A stretch of DNA of 64,000 nt, taken from Acanthosepion esculentum (lineage: Eukaryota; Mollusca; Cephalopoda; Sepiida; Sepiidae). A program made the translations under genes and the position numbers. The notes beneath the pieces are model-generated. The model ran no database searches and was not told the origin of the DNA. It saw only the letters and a program-made list of their open reading frames with translations. The DNA is taken from contig OZ038478.1 in the NCBI GenBank assembly GCA_964036315.1, positions 147,385,164-147,449,163 on the forward strand, written 5' to 3'. Below, piece after piece: positions 46,764 through 56,313 of this stretch (position 1 is the first letter of the stretch; each line of letters begins with the position of its first letter).

Positions 46764-47972
46764 TCAGGTAACGTTTCTTCGAACAGGGGGGTCGATTTGG
46801 CTATCCTCTCTCTGCTCGATTGCCATAGACCTTTCTATGGTGGGTATGACATCTGTTGTTTCCTTCTGCGGGTTAGGGCTTGATGTCGGAATCTGTTCGA
46901 GCATAGGGTTCGATCTTATCTCATGGCCTAAGCAAGTTTGGGAGAGGTCAACTACCTCGTCCCCTTCGTCCTCGCTTTCCATTCTGGCACTCGTCTCCTC
47001 GGCTCGCTTCCTCGCATTCGCTCGGAATATTCCAGGATGCATTTCCTCGATCTTCTCAGTCTCCTCTGAGACGCTCGGTTTTTCCACCACTCTTGGATGG
47101 GGTACAACTCTTTCTCCAGCCAGGTCATTTCCCAGTAACATCGATATACCTTTCATAGGCAGACTATCAACCACTCCGATGACTATAGTTCCACATACTA
47201 TATCAGAGTCAAGGGAGATCCGGTGAAGCGGGACACTGACAAAACCACTTCCTACCCCTTGTATAACTACTCGTTCGCCCGTGGCTGTCTCTGATCCGCG
47301 TGGCATGTCTTCTTCGACTATCAGAGATTGGGTCGCTCCTGTGTCTCTTAGGATTTTGATTTTAACCCTCTTCGTGCGGTTATCCACCGGACATACGGAG
47401 CCGTCCGACACAAATGGTTTGTATTCCTCTCTGATTTGACCTTTGATCTTCCTGCTGAGATCCATATGCGACGATATAAACCCTTGTGGTTTATTCGACA
47501 CTCCACTTCTGTGTTCGGCACTTTTCTTCGCGAAACAATTCGCCGCCATCTGTCCTACCTTCCCACAGTAGTAACACGTCATGTTTGTCCATCCTCCCGT
47601 CCGTCGGGGGGTAAAAGATTGAGAATCAAACCGTTTAATTTTCGGGCTGTTCGGGCTGTTGGGGCGGTGTGGGTAGTTGGCCTGACCAGGTCTTGTCCTC
47701 GGACCAGCGCTAGCCATTACTCGAGGCTTTGTGCTTCTCCCATATTCAGATGGGTCCTCTGATTTATTCCCTCCTCGCTTATGCGTTAGTGAATATTCAT
47801 CTGCGATGGTAGCCATCTCATAGGCTGTGTCGACATGTTTCTCATAGAGACATAAAATAATCAGAGCAAAACAACGCATGTACATATTCATACATATATT
47901 TACATAATGACAAACAGTTATCAACACAACATACAAAATGTCATAAACTTTATATCTATATAGCCTGGCCAT
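46764..47972 (-). CDS. Unit 2 family A Gag end plus protease, zinc-knuckle His lost
   Basis: 402 codons. The knuckle reads CYYCGKVGQMAANC: the zinc-binding His is Gln, so this copy should not fold normally. The protease motif ILRDTGATQSLI is intact. A deletion removes the SCVVT residues present in other units (IFRANARKR). Confidence 0.85.
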   Translation of the reverse strand: MARLYRYKVYDILYVVLITVCHYVNICMNMYMRCFALIILCLYEKHVDTAYEMATIADEYSLTHKRGGNKSEDPSEYGRSTKPRVMASAGPRTRPGQANYPHRPNSPNSPKIKRFDSQSFTPRRTGGWTNMTCYYCGKVGQMAANCFAKKSAEHRSGVSNKPQGFISSHMDLSRKIKGQIREEYKPFVSDGSVCPVDNRTKRVKIKILRDTGATQSLIVEEDMPRGSETATGERVVIQGVGSGFVSVPLHRISLDSDIVCGTIVIGVVDSLPMKGISMLLGNDLAGERVVPHPRVVEKPSVSEETEKIEEMHPGIFRANARKRAEETSARMESEDEGDEVVDLSQTCLGHEIRSNPMLEQIPTSSPNPQKETTDVIPTIERSMAIEQREDSQIDPPVRRNVT

Positions 47973-47993
47973 GGCTAACGTCTTTTATCATTT

Positions 47994-48005
47994 ATATATA
48001 TATAT

Positions 48006-48069
<64 letters not shown>
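47994..48069 (+). repeat. (TA)n tract in the unit 2 leader
   Basis: About 73 bp TA with one AAA interruption. Confidence 0.95.
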
Positions 48070-48070
<1 letters not shown>

Positions 48071-48418
48071 ATCCTTTCTTTCTTTTTCTTCTTTGACACA
48101 TGTGCATTTACAGATCTTTTCTTTTCTCTTTTTTTTTCTTGGAAAATAAATTGAGTCACTAGGGTTTCGTTTGTTCTATTTTCCCTTCTCTTTTTCTTTT
48201 CTAAGGCCCGTTTACCTTTGCATAGGATATAATTTCGGAAATGGAAGTACTTATTCCCTTTTCTAGGGGGGAATTGTCCTCTCTGTGGCGAGTCTTTTTA
48301 CGGGGCGCTGGGTGTGCCTCGGAGTTATGATATCTTCGATCCTACCTCGGCGAACATCGGCTCATAACTGATTTTTAACTTCCACAATATGCCCCACGTG
48401 GGTCGATTTTTGGCGCCA

Positions 48419-48676
48419 ACATTATTCCTCTCCTTGGCTGGCCTCCATACACACTAACCCCAACTGGCTGCACATTATTCGCGAAGATGGAGTGGGGATT
48501 TGTTTCTCTCTCCTCGTTCACCTAGAGTTTGTATGGAGAGGACATGATAACTTTTACCACTTCCATTTCCCGCCCTCAACGGCCTCCACACAACTGACCT
48601 CCGCTGTCCGTGGCCGATGGGTTGCAGAGAGGGTTGGGGTGTCTCCCCTTCTTGCCTTCTACGACACCTCGTCACA
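48419..48676 (-). repeat. LTR-like block between units 1 and 2
   Basis: 258 bp, TGTGACG start at 48676, TGGCGCC at 48418. Confidence 0.7.
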
Positions 48677-48686
48677 CCCCCTCCCT

Positions 48687-49159
48687 TTAAGAGAAGAAAA
48701 GAGGAAATGAAAAGGTTCGATCTGTTACTGTCTCTTCCTCGGTTAAGGGCACCGCCCAGTAACTCTTCAACTTGTCGCATTTCGTGATGTACTTAGCATG
48801 CAGTCCTACACGCGGGGAATTGGGAAACAATCCGCTTTGGTCACCGCGTTGACCTTCCTGTAATCCGAGCAGAATCTCATAGTCCCATCTTCCTGTCCTC
48901 CCAATACACAGGGTGAAGCCCAAGCGCTATCACTGGGTTCTATGATCTCATTTTTTAGCATGTACTCGATTTCCTCCTTCATCAGCTTCATTATCCGCGT
49001 GTTTAGCCTATAATGATGTTGATTTATCGGCATTCCTCGAGTTAACTCTACGTCATGCTGCATCATCGTTGTTTTTCTAGGGACGTCTGAGAACAGTCCT
49101 GGGTATCCCTTTATCAGTTTTTCTAAATCGTCTCGCTCAGAACCTGACAAGTGATTCAT
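48687..49159 (-). pseudogene. Unit 1 hybrid RT N-terminal segment (copy 1 joined to copy 2)
   Basis: It begins as copy 1 (ELTRGMPINQHHYRLNTR, EEIEYML) and ends as copy 2 (GGQEDGT, FCSDYRKVNAVTK, FPIPRV). The switch lies between about 48897 and 48928. The RT catalytic half that separates the copies in other units is absent. This is the expected product of recombination between the 1023-bp direct repeats. Confidence 0.85.
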
Positions 49160-49217
49160 TTTTTTTCAGCCGATCCACGTACGCTGATGCTTCTTTGGGT
49201 AAGTCCTCTTGTTCTAT

Positions 49218-49710
49218 TCATCGCTCCTTTGCTATCTGTAACGGTCCTCTCACTGATCGTCCGTACAGCAACTCAAAGGGGCTGAACACTAATGATTCTT
49301 GCACTGCGCTCGTCGCAGCGAATAGCACGAAGGGTAATGCACACTCCCAATCCTGCTTCTGCTCCGCGCAGTGTGCTCTTAACATATTCTTTACGGTGGA
49401 ATGAAATCTTTCCAGCGCTCTCTGGAACTGAGGGTGGTAGGCCCTACAGCGAACATGTATCACCCCTAACTGCTTGGTCACCCTTCAACCACTTTCCTCG
49501 TGGATATTGTCCTTAACGGAATAGCCTCTGGGAACCTTGTTGCTGTGCACAATAGCGTCAGGATGTACTTGTTCCCTGCTTTCGTTTGGGGCAGAGGGCC
49601 CACGCAATCCATCATGACCCCGCTGAAGGTTTCCTCCATTGCTGGTATCGGCTTTAATGGCCCGGGGGAATCTTCTGGTTTGGCTTACCAATGTTTTGGC
49701 ATACCTTACA
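49218..49710 (-). pseudogene. Unit 1 family B integrase piece
   Basis: Same content as units 2-4, but the 19-bp CCACTT-type repeat is present once only. Also CRAYHP for CSAYHP and LVFSPFELL for LGFSPFELL. The catalytic Glu (ALERFH) is retained. Confidence 0.75.
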
Positions 49711-50530
49711 TGAATAAGTCTTGGAAGTTTCGGATGAGATGGGTTACTTCCTTCTTTTCGTCGTGGGTTAAGTGATTTAACTTAGACGAAATATTTGATA
49801 GTATTTCTGAATTCGTTAACCTCAGGGAATGATCCGTTTTCTGCAGGACTTCTGGGTGTACATCTGCATGACTGGAGGCATAGAGTGGTCCATCTACGGC
49901 TAGGATAGGGCTTGGTTTCTCTCTCTCGTAATATGGTTTGAGCATATTAATGTGGCACATTTGTGTTCCTTTACTTCGGTGTGGAGTGTTCACAATGAAG
50001 TTGAGGTCGCTAACCTTCCGTGAAATTTCGTAAGGACCATGAAATCGAGACTTCGGTGGTTGACCGGACAACGGTAACAGCACCAGTACTTTGTCTCCGA
50101 CATCGTAACTTCTTCGAATGGTGTTTCGATCGTACTGTCTCTTCATCTTGTTCTGGACTGTTTTAAGTTTCTCTCGTGCCAATTCATAAGCCTCGTGCAA
50201 TCGGGTTCGAAAACGGGATACATATTCTAAAATCGATTCGTTTGTGGGGGTTTCTTGTAACCATCTTCCGTTTAACATAGACAAAGGTCCCCGCACTGTG
50301 TGTCCGAATACTAATTCGAACGGGCTGAATTCCAGTGATTCTTGTGGCGCGTCTCTCGCGGCAAATATCAAGAACGGGAAACCTTCGTCCCAATCTTTCT
50401 GATGATCTGAGCAGTATGCCCGGATCATCGTTTTTAGAGTAGAGTGAAATCGCTCTAGAGCTCCTTGAGATTGGGGATGATATGCACTCGACCAATCATC
50501 CTGGGCGGGTGTGTGTGTGTGGGCCTCCAC
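49711..50530 (-). CDS. Unit 1 family A integrase C-half
   Basis: 274-codon frame, nearly identical to units 2, 4 and 5 (SSAYHPQSQGALERFHST; GPYEI; HINMLKPYYERE), cut at NFQDLF by the A/B junction at about 49711. Confidence 0.85.
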
Positions 50531-50579
50531 TTCAGCATTAAGATGTCGTTCTCGACGTAATATCCTGATGATACCTTGT

Positions 50580-51818
50580 TCAATTCTTCCTCAGGTAACG
50601 TTTCTTCGAACAGTGGGGGGCGATTTGGCTATCCTCTCTCTGTTCGATTGCCATAGACCTTTCTATGGTGGGTATGACATCTGTTGTTTCCTTCTGCGGG
50701 TTAGGGCTTGATGTCGGAATCTGTTCGAGCATAGGGTTCGATCCTATCTCATGGCCTAAGCAAGTTTGGGAGAGGTCAACTACCTCGTCCCCTTCGTCCT
50801 CGCTTTCCATTCTGGCACTCGTCTCCTCGGCTCTCTTCCTCGCATGTGCTCGGGTCACCACACATGATGGGAATATTCCAGGATGCATTTCCTCGATCTT
50901 CTCAGTCTCCTCTGAGACGCTCGGTTTTTCCACCACTCTTGGATGGGGTACAACTCTTTCTCCAGCCAGGTCATTTCCCAGTAACATCGATATACCTTTC
51001 ATAGGCAGACTATCAACCACTCCGATGACTATAGTTCCACATACTATATCAGAGTCAAGGGAGATCCGGTGAAGCGGGACACTGACAAAACCACTTCCTA
51101 CCCCTTGTATAACTACTCGTTCGCCCGTGGCTGTCTCTGATCCGCGTGGCATGTCTTCTTCGACTATCAGAGATTGGGTCGCTCCTGTGTCTCTTAGGAT
51201 TTTGATTTTAACCCTCTTCGTGGGGTTATCCACCGGACATACGGAGCCGTCCGACACAAATGGTTTGTATTCCTCTCTGATTTGACCTTTGATCTTTCTG
51301 CTGAGATCCATATGCGACGATATAAACCCTTGTGGTTTATTCGACACTCCATTTCTGTGTTCGGCACTTTTCTTCGCGAAACAATTCGCCGCCATGTGCC
51401 CTACCTTCCCACAGTAGTAACACGTCATGTTTTTCCCTCCTTCCGTCCGTCGGGGGGTAAAAGATTGAGAATCAAACCGTTTACTTTTCGGGTTGTTCGG
51501 GCTGTTCGGGCGATGTGGGTAGTTGGCCTGACCAGGTCTTGTCCTCGGACCAGCGCTAGCCATTACTCGAGGCTTTGTGCTTCTCCCATATTCAGATGGG
51601 TCCTCTGATTTATTCCTGCCTCGCTTATGCGTTAGTGAATATTCATCTGCGAGGGTAGCCATCTCATAGGCTGTGTCGACATGTTTCTCATAGAGATATA
51701 AAATAATCAGAGCAAAACAACGCATGTACATATTCATACATATATTTACATAATGATAAACTGTTATCAACACAACATACAAAATGTCATAAAGTTTATA
51801 TCTATATAGACTGGCCAT
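50580..51818 (-). CDS. Unit 1 family A Gag end plus protease
   Basis: 412 codons. Intact knuckle CYYCGKVGHMAANC and protease ILRDTGATQSLI with LLGNDLAG. The G-tract before integrase is interrupted by T (GTGGGGGG). Apart from scattered substitutions (AHARKRA) it matches unit 5. Confidence 0.85.
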   Translation of the reverse strand: MASLYRYKLYDILYVVLITVYHYVNICMNMYMRCFALIILYLYEKHVDTAYEMATLADEYSLTHKRGRNKSEDPSEYGRSTKPRVMASAGPRTRPGQANYPHRPNSPNNPKSKRFDSQSFTPRRTEGGKNMTCYYCGKVGHMAANCFAKKSAEHRNGVSNKPQGFISSHMDLSRKIKGQIREEYKPFVSDGSVCPVDNPTKRVKIKILRDTGATQSLIVEEDMPRGSETATGERVVIQGVGSGFVSVPLHRISLDSDIVCGTIVIGVVDSLPMKGISMLLGNDLAGERVVPHPRVVEKPSVSEETEKIEEMHPGIFPSCVVTRAHARKRAEETSARMESEDEGDEVVDLSQTCLGHEIGSNPMLEQIPTSSPNPQKETTDVIPTIERSMAIEQREDSQIAPHCSKKRYLRKN

Positions 51819-51834
51819 GGCTAACGTCTTTTAT

Positions 51835-51836
<2 letters not shown>

Positions 51837-51894
<58 letters not shown>
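51837..51894 (+). repeat. (TA)n tract in the unit 1 leader
   Basis: About 55 bp TA. Confidence 0.95.
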
Positions 51895-51895
<1 letters not shown>

Positions 51896-52249
51896 ATCCG
51901 TTCTTTCTTTTTCTTCTTTGACACATGTGCATTTACAGATCTTTTCTTTTTCTCTTTTTTTTTCTTGGAAAATAAATCGAGTCACTAGGGTTTCGTTTGT
52001 TCTATTTTCCCTTCTCTTTTTCTTTTCTAAGGCCCGTTAACCTTTTCATAGGATATAATTTCGGAAATGGAAGTACTTATCTTATTCACTTTTCTAGGGG
52101 GGATTTGTCTTCTCTGTGGCGAGTCTTTTTACGGGGCGCTGGGTGTGCCTCGGAGTTATGATATCTTCGATCCTACCTCGGCGAACATCGGCTCATCACT
52201 GATTTTTAACTTCCAAAATATGCCCCACGTGGATCGATTTTTGGCGCCA

Positions 52250-52507
52250 ACATTATTCCTCTCCTTGGCTGGCCTCCATACACACTAACCCCAACTGGCT
52301 GCACATTATTCGCGAAGATGGAGTGGGGATTTGTTTCTCTCTCCGCGTTCACCTAGAGTTTGTATGGAGAGGACATGATAACTTTTACCACTTCCATTTC
52401 CCGCCCTCAACGGCCTCCACACAACTGACCTCCGCTGTCCGTGGCCGATGGGTTGCAGAGAGGGTTGGGGTGTCTCCCCTTCTTGCCTTCTACAACACCT
52501 CGTCACA
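52250..52507 (-). repeat. LTR-like block between the family B copy and unit 1
   Basis: 258 bp, TGTGACG-type start at 52507 after a polypurine tract with one base change (AAAGGGAGGAGG), TGGCGCC at 52249. Confidence 0.7.
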
Positions 52508-52517
52508 CCTCCTCCCT

Positions 52518-52950
52518 TTAAGAGAAGAAAAGAGGAAATGAAAAGGTTCGATCTGTTACCGTCTCTTCCTCGGTTAAGGGCACCGCCCAGTAACTCTTCA
52601 ACTTGTCGCATTTCGTGATGTACTTAGCATGCAGTCCTACACGCGGGGAATTGGGAAACAATCGGCTTTGGTCACCGCGTTGACCTTCCTGTAATCCGAG
52701 CAGAATCTCATAGTCCCATCTTCCTGTCCTCCCAATACACAGGGTGAAGCCCAAGCGCTATCACTTGGTTCTATGATCTCGTTTTCTAGCATGTACTCGT
52801 TATCCTCCTTCATCAGCTTCATCTTCCGCGGGTTTAGCCCATAAAGATGTTGAATTATCGGCGTTCCTCGAGTTAACTCTACGTCATGCTGCATCATCGT
52901 TGTTTTTCTGGGGACGTCTGAGAACAGTCCTGGGTATCCCTTTATCGTTT
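52518..52950 (-). pseudogene. Rightmost copy: family B RT N-terminal segment, second copy
   Basis: Reads ELTRGTPIIQHLYGLNPRK, DSAWASPCVLGGQEDGT, FCSDYRKVNAVTK, SYWAVPLTEEE, then TVTDRTFSFPLFFS. A one-base deletion near 52947 disconnects it from the catalytic half. It shows that the RT duplication already existed in a family B copy that has its own 5' Gag. Confidence 0.8.
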
Positions 52951-53517
52951 TTCTAAATCGTCTCGCTCAGAACCTGACAAGTGAATCAGTTTTTCTCCAA
53001 GGCCATTCAGAATCGCCGAGTTCATTAACTTAAGGGGTGGATCCTTCCCAGTCTGCCCCTCCTCCTTCGTCTCGACATCTTCAACCGACCGGTCTTCACT
53101 CGTCCCCTTTTTCAGTAAGTCGGTTAGGGGCGCTTCCCTTCCAGAAACAGTTTTACAAAACCTTCTGTAATAGCCTGCCATCCCGAGAAATCTCCTCAGT
53201 TCTCTAACTGTTTTAGGGGTGGGATAGTCCTGTATGTCTTGGGTTTTCGCCTCACTTGGCGTAACTTTCCCGTAGCCAACAGTATGCCCAAGGTACTTGA
53301 CTGTAGCCGCCCCGAATTCACTCTTCATCAGATTGATGGTTAATTTTGCTGCGTCCAGCATCTGAATTACTTCCTTTTGGGTGTCAACATGGTCTTCCCA
53401 TGTGTTGCTGTAGACAACAATGTCGTCGATGTAGGCGTTTACTACTTCTATGCCGGTGAGACATTTGGTTATTAGCCTCATAAATGTAGCCTGGGAATTC
53501 TTCATCCCGAAAGGCAT
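52942..53517 (-). CDS. Rightmost copy: family B RT catalytic half
   Basis: 191 codons: MPFGMKNSQATFMRL, NAYIDDIVVY catalytic box, LGHTVGYGKVTP, LRRFLGMAGYYRRFC, then the acidic linker into LSGSERDDLEK. Confidence 0.85.
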   Translation of the reverse strand: MPFGMKNSQATFMRLITKCLTGIEVVNAYIDDIVVYSNTWEDHVDTQKEVIQMLDAAKLTINLMKSEFGAATVKYLGHTVGYGKVTPSEAKTQDIQDYPTPKTVRELRRFLGMAGYYRRFCKTVSGREAPLTDLLKKGTSEDRSVEDVETKEEGQTGKDPPLKLMNSAILNGLGEKLIHLSGSERDDLEKR

Positions 53518-53595
53518 TATCCGATATTAATAGGCTCCACCTGGGACTACAAATGCAGAGATGGCCTTGGCTTCTTCGGTTAAGGGCACCGCCCA

Positions 53596-53990
53596 CTAAC
53601 CCTTCAACAGGTGGCATTTCGTGTTGTGCTTAGTTCGACCTATTCCATAGATGCAGTCCTCCACCCGGTGAATTGGGAAACAATCCGCTTTGGTCCCCGC
53701 GTTTACCTTCCTGTAGTCCGTGCAGAATCTCATTGTCCCATCTTCCTTTCCTCCCAATACACAGGGTGAAGCCCAAGCGCTATCACTGGGTTCTATGATC
53801 TCATTTTCTAGCATGTACTCGATTTCCTCCTTCATCAGCTTCATTATCCGCGTTTTTAGCCTATAATGATGTTGATTTATCGGCATTTCTCGAGTTAACT
53901 CATCGTTGTTTTTCTAGGGACGTCTGAGAACAGTCCTGGGTATCCCTTTAACAGTTTTTCTAAATCGTCTCGCTCAGAACCTGACAAGTG
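53596..53990 (-). pseudogene. Rightmost copy: family B RT N-terminal segment, first copy
   Basis: Frame from MPINQHHYRLKTR to VEDCIYGIGRTKHNTKC. The part upstream (LSGSERDDLEKLL) is separated by a deletion at about 53902, where the QHDVE stretch is lost. Confidence 0.8.
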
Positions 53991-54054
53991 ATTCATTTTT
54001 TTTCAGCCGATCCACGTACGCTGATGCTTCTTTGGGTAAGTCCTCTTGTTCTAT

Positions 54055-54333
54055 TCATCGCTCCTTTGCTATCTGTAACGGTCCTCTCACTGATCGTCCG
54101 TACAGCAACTCAAAGGGGCTGAACCCTAATGATTCGTGCACTGCGCTCGTCGCAGCCAATAGCACGAAGGGTAATGCACACTCCCAATCCTGCTTCTGCT
54201 CCGCGCAGTGTGCTCTTAACATATTCTTTACGGTGGAATGAAATCTTTCCAGCGCTCTCTGGAACTGAGGGTGGTAGGCGCTACAGCGAACATGTATCAC
54301 CCCTAACTGCTTGGTCACCCTTCAACCACTTGG
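54055..54333 (-). pseudogene. Rightmost copy: family B integrase core end
   Basis: SAYHPQFQRALERFHSTVK with the catalytic Glu, to SPFELLYGRSVRGPLQIAKER. Preceded by the doubled 19-bp repeat that marks loss of the second-Asp region. Confidence 0.8.
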
Positions 54334-54765
54334 TCACCCTTCAACCACTTTCCTCGTGGATATTGTCCTTAACGGAATAGCCTCTGGGAACCTTGTTGCT
54401 GTGCACAATAGCGTCAGGATGTACTTGTTCCCTGCTTTCGTTTGGGGCAGAGGGCCCACGCAATCCATCATGACCCGGCTGAAGGTTTCCTCCATTGCTG
54501 GTATCGGCTTTAATGGCGCGGGGGGAATCTTCTGGTTTGGCTTACCAATGTTTTGGCATACCTTACATGACCCGCAGAACGTCTTTACGTCCTTCTCTAC
54601 CCCTGGCCAGTAGAAATGTTCCAGTAGCTTATCACGGGTCTTCGCTATACCCAGATGACCAGCCATAGGTATCTCATGTGCTAAACTGAGCAACTCCTCG
54701 CGGTATTCCTTTGGTGTCGGAATGCGTTTTGACCCCCGGTTAGGGCTGCCATTTTTTATCTCCAT
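54334..54765 (-). CDS. Rightmost copy: family B integrase zinc region and core start
   Basis: The only copy with the integrase N-terminus. His/His/Cys/Cys zinc region: LAHEIPMAGHLGIAKTRDKL, FYWPGVEKDV, CKVCQNIGK. The core then starts with MMDCVGPLP (first catalytic Asp) and ILTLLCTATRFPEAIPL. It overlaps the end of the Gag-protease frame by a few bases and lies upstream of RT, confirming the protease-integrase-RT order independently of unit 5. Confidence 0.9.
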   Translation of the reverse strand: MEIKNGSPNRGSKRIPTPKEYREELLSLAHEIPMAGHLGIAKTRDKLLEHFYWPGVEKDVKTFCGSCKVCQNIGKPNQKIPPAPLKPIPAMEETFSRVMMDCVGPLPQTKAGNKYILTLLCTATRFPEAIPLRTISTRKVVEG

Positions 54766-55778
54766 CTCCTCATTAGTATTCCATCCTGGAGATCGTAAAC
54801 ATTGGAGAATTTATTTCCGTTTGATTTGCCGATCTGATTGTACAGCTTTTCCAGACTTTCATCGTTCCGATCGATGAGATCCCTTCTCGGCTTTCCGAGT
54901 TGCTGGAGCTTGATTTCACTCTCATCCACTTTGTCGATCTGTGAGTGACTTCTTAAATTATATCCCTCCCTTGGCTCTGCTGCCTCTTTATTTTCCCCGT
55001 TCTGACTGCCTGGCTTGGTCACCCCATTTGGCTGGCTCTTCTCTGCTCTTATCTCGTTCCCAAGTAGTAGGGAGAGACCCTTCATTGGTAGTTTATCCAC
55101 TACTCCCACCTGGATTGGTCCAGTTCTCCACTTCGACTCCAATGTTACCCTGCATAGTGGGATTTTCATCCTTCTCCCGCCAATGCTTTCGATTTGCACT
55201 GTCTCGTGTGCCGGTTTTAGGACCCCTTTCGGTACCTTTTCTCTCACCAGCGGTGATTGGAACGCTCCTGTGTCCCTCAATATCTGCACTTCCACGGGTT
55301 CTTTATCGGGACCATTTATGATCCCTTTCCTCGTCCATGGACGATATGACTCATTCCCTCTGTCCGTCGTGACAGCTCCTTGGGGTTTTCCTGCCGGTGT
55401 GCGGTTTGCTTCTGGTCCTTTTCCCAGTTGGCACCTTATGGCTATGTGCCCCGTTTGCCCACACCTGTAGCAGACCACCATTATGCCATCTCTCTTAAAG
55501 GTGCCCCTATTTTTTTCTTTTGGCCTTGGGGTTGGGTGCACGTCTATATTATCTTTTATTCTGTTCCCGTGGCTCCCCAGGTAGAACCTTCCTTTTACTT
55601 TCCGATGTGTGATTGTGTATTCATCAGCCAGTGCAGCCAGCTCGTAACCCGTATCGGTTCTCTTCTCACTAAGATGCACTCTGATTTCTTCCGGCACACA
55701 ATTTAGGAATTTATCTACTATTATTAGCTGTCGGAGTTTCTCAAATTCGCCTTCTATTTTTTTGGCGTCGCACCACAT
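54756..55778 (-). CDS. Rightmost copy: family B Gag end plus protease
   Basis: 340 codons. It begins inside Gag (KKIEGEFEKLRQLIIVDKFL, RTDTGYELAALADEYTITHR), then a zinc knuckle CYRCGQTGHIAIRC and protease ILRDTGAFQSPLV with SLLLGNEIRA. It then runs through a hydrophilic spacer to VYDLQDGILMRRW, the integrase lead-in. A one-base insertion (extra A near 55780) separates it from the upstream Gag frame. Confidence 0.85.
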   Translation of the reverse strand: MWCDAKKIEGEFEKLRQLIIVDKFLNCVPEEIRVHLSEKRTDTGYELAALADEYTITHRKVKGRFYLGSHGNRIKDNIDVHPTPRPKEKNRGTFKRDGIMVVCYRCGQTGHIAIRCQLGKGPEANRTPAGKPQGAVTTDRGNESYRPWTRKGIINGPDKEPVEVQILRDTGAFQSPLVREKVPKGVLKPAHETVQIESIGGRRMKIPLCRVTLESKWRTGPIQVGVVDKLPMKGLSLLLGNEIRAEKSQPNGVTKPGSQNGENKEAAEPREGYNLRSHSQIDKVDESEIKLQQLGKPRRDLIDRNDESLEKLYNQIGKSNGNKFSNVYDLQDGILMRRWR

Positions 55779-56313
55779 TTTTTAGCGCATTCTCCTTGTC
55801 ACGCACAAATTCGACATACGACTGTTTTTCCTTTTTCCTCTGCAGTCGGAATTTCTGCCTGTAGGCTTCTGGGACCAACTCAAAGCTCTTCAGGACTGCC
55901 GCCTTTACTATCTCATAATCGGCGCAGCCTTCTGGTGGCAGGGTCGCGTAAATTTTCTGGGCCTTCCCCGTGAGTACCGTCTGGAGCAGCATGGACCAAC
56001 ATTCCTTTGGCCATCCGAGGTTCTGCTCTGTTCGCTCGAAGTGTGCGAAATATTCGTCGACATTGGTCTCGTCAAATCTTGGGATTAGCCGGACTTGCTT
56101 TGCTACATCGAAGGCTTCATGGCTTTCCCTACGTCCGTTTCTCACCAATTCGATCTCTCGCAGCCTCGTTTCCGGCTCAATTCGGGATTTTTCCAACTCC
56201 ATTTGGGCTTGGATTCTCGCCTTTTCCAGCTCTACTTGTTCGGGGGTCATTTTTATAGGTTCGCTCGATAGCTGCCCTAAGATCGCCTCTTCGAATATAT
56301 TTTCATCTACCAT
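55741..56313 (-). CDS. Rightmost copy: family B Gag N-terminus with SCAN-like capsid region
   Basis: The ATG at 56313 opens MVDENIFEEAILGQL. A charged helical stretch follows (EQVELEKARIQAQMELEKSR), then RLIPRFDETNVDEYFAHFER, GWPKECWSMLLQTVLTGKAQ, DYEIVKAAVLKSFELVPEAY and RQKFR. The last part resembles vertebrate SCAN domains, which are known to derive from Gmr1-like Gag. The frame ends after a one-base slip; the true continuation is the Gag-protease frame below 55778. The start lies only 41 bases from the LTR-like start at 56354. Confidence 0.85.
   Translation of the reverse strand: MVDENIFEEAILGQLSSEPIKMTPEQVELEKARIQAQMELEKSRIEPETRLREIELVRNGRRESHEAFDVAKQVRLIPRFDETNVDEYFAHFERTEQNLGWPKECWSMLLQTVLTGKAQKIYATLPPEGCADYEIVKAAVLKSFELVPEAYRQKFRLQRKKEKQSYVEFVRDKENALKNVVRRQKNRRRI

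Noticed and set aside
46684..47226. Long plus-strand open frames opposite the Gag-protease genes in each unit (for example 180 codons here, 186 at 39390)
   Set aside because: They are antisense shadows of the protease frame, repeated in every unit, with no motif of their own.
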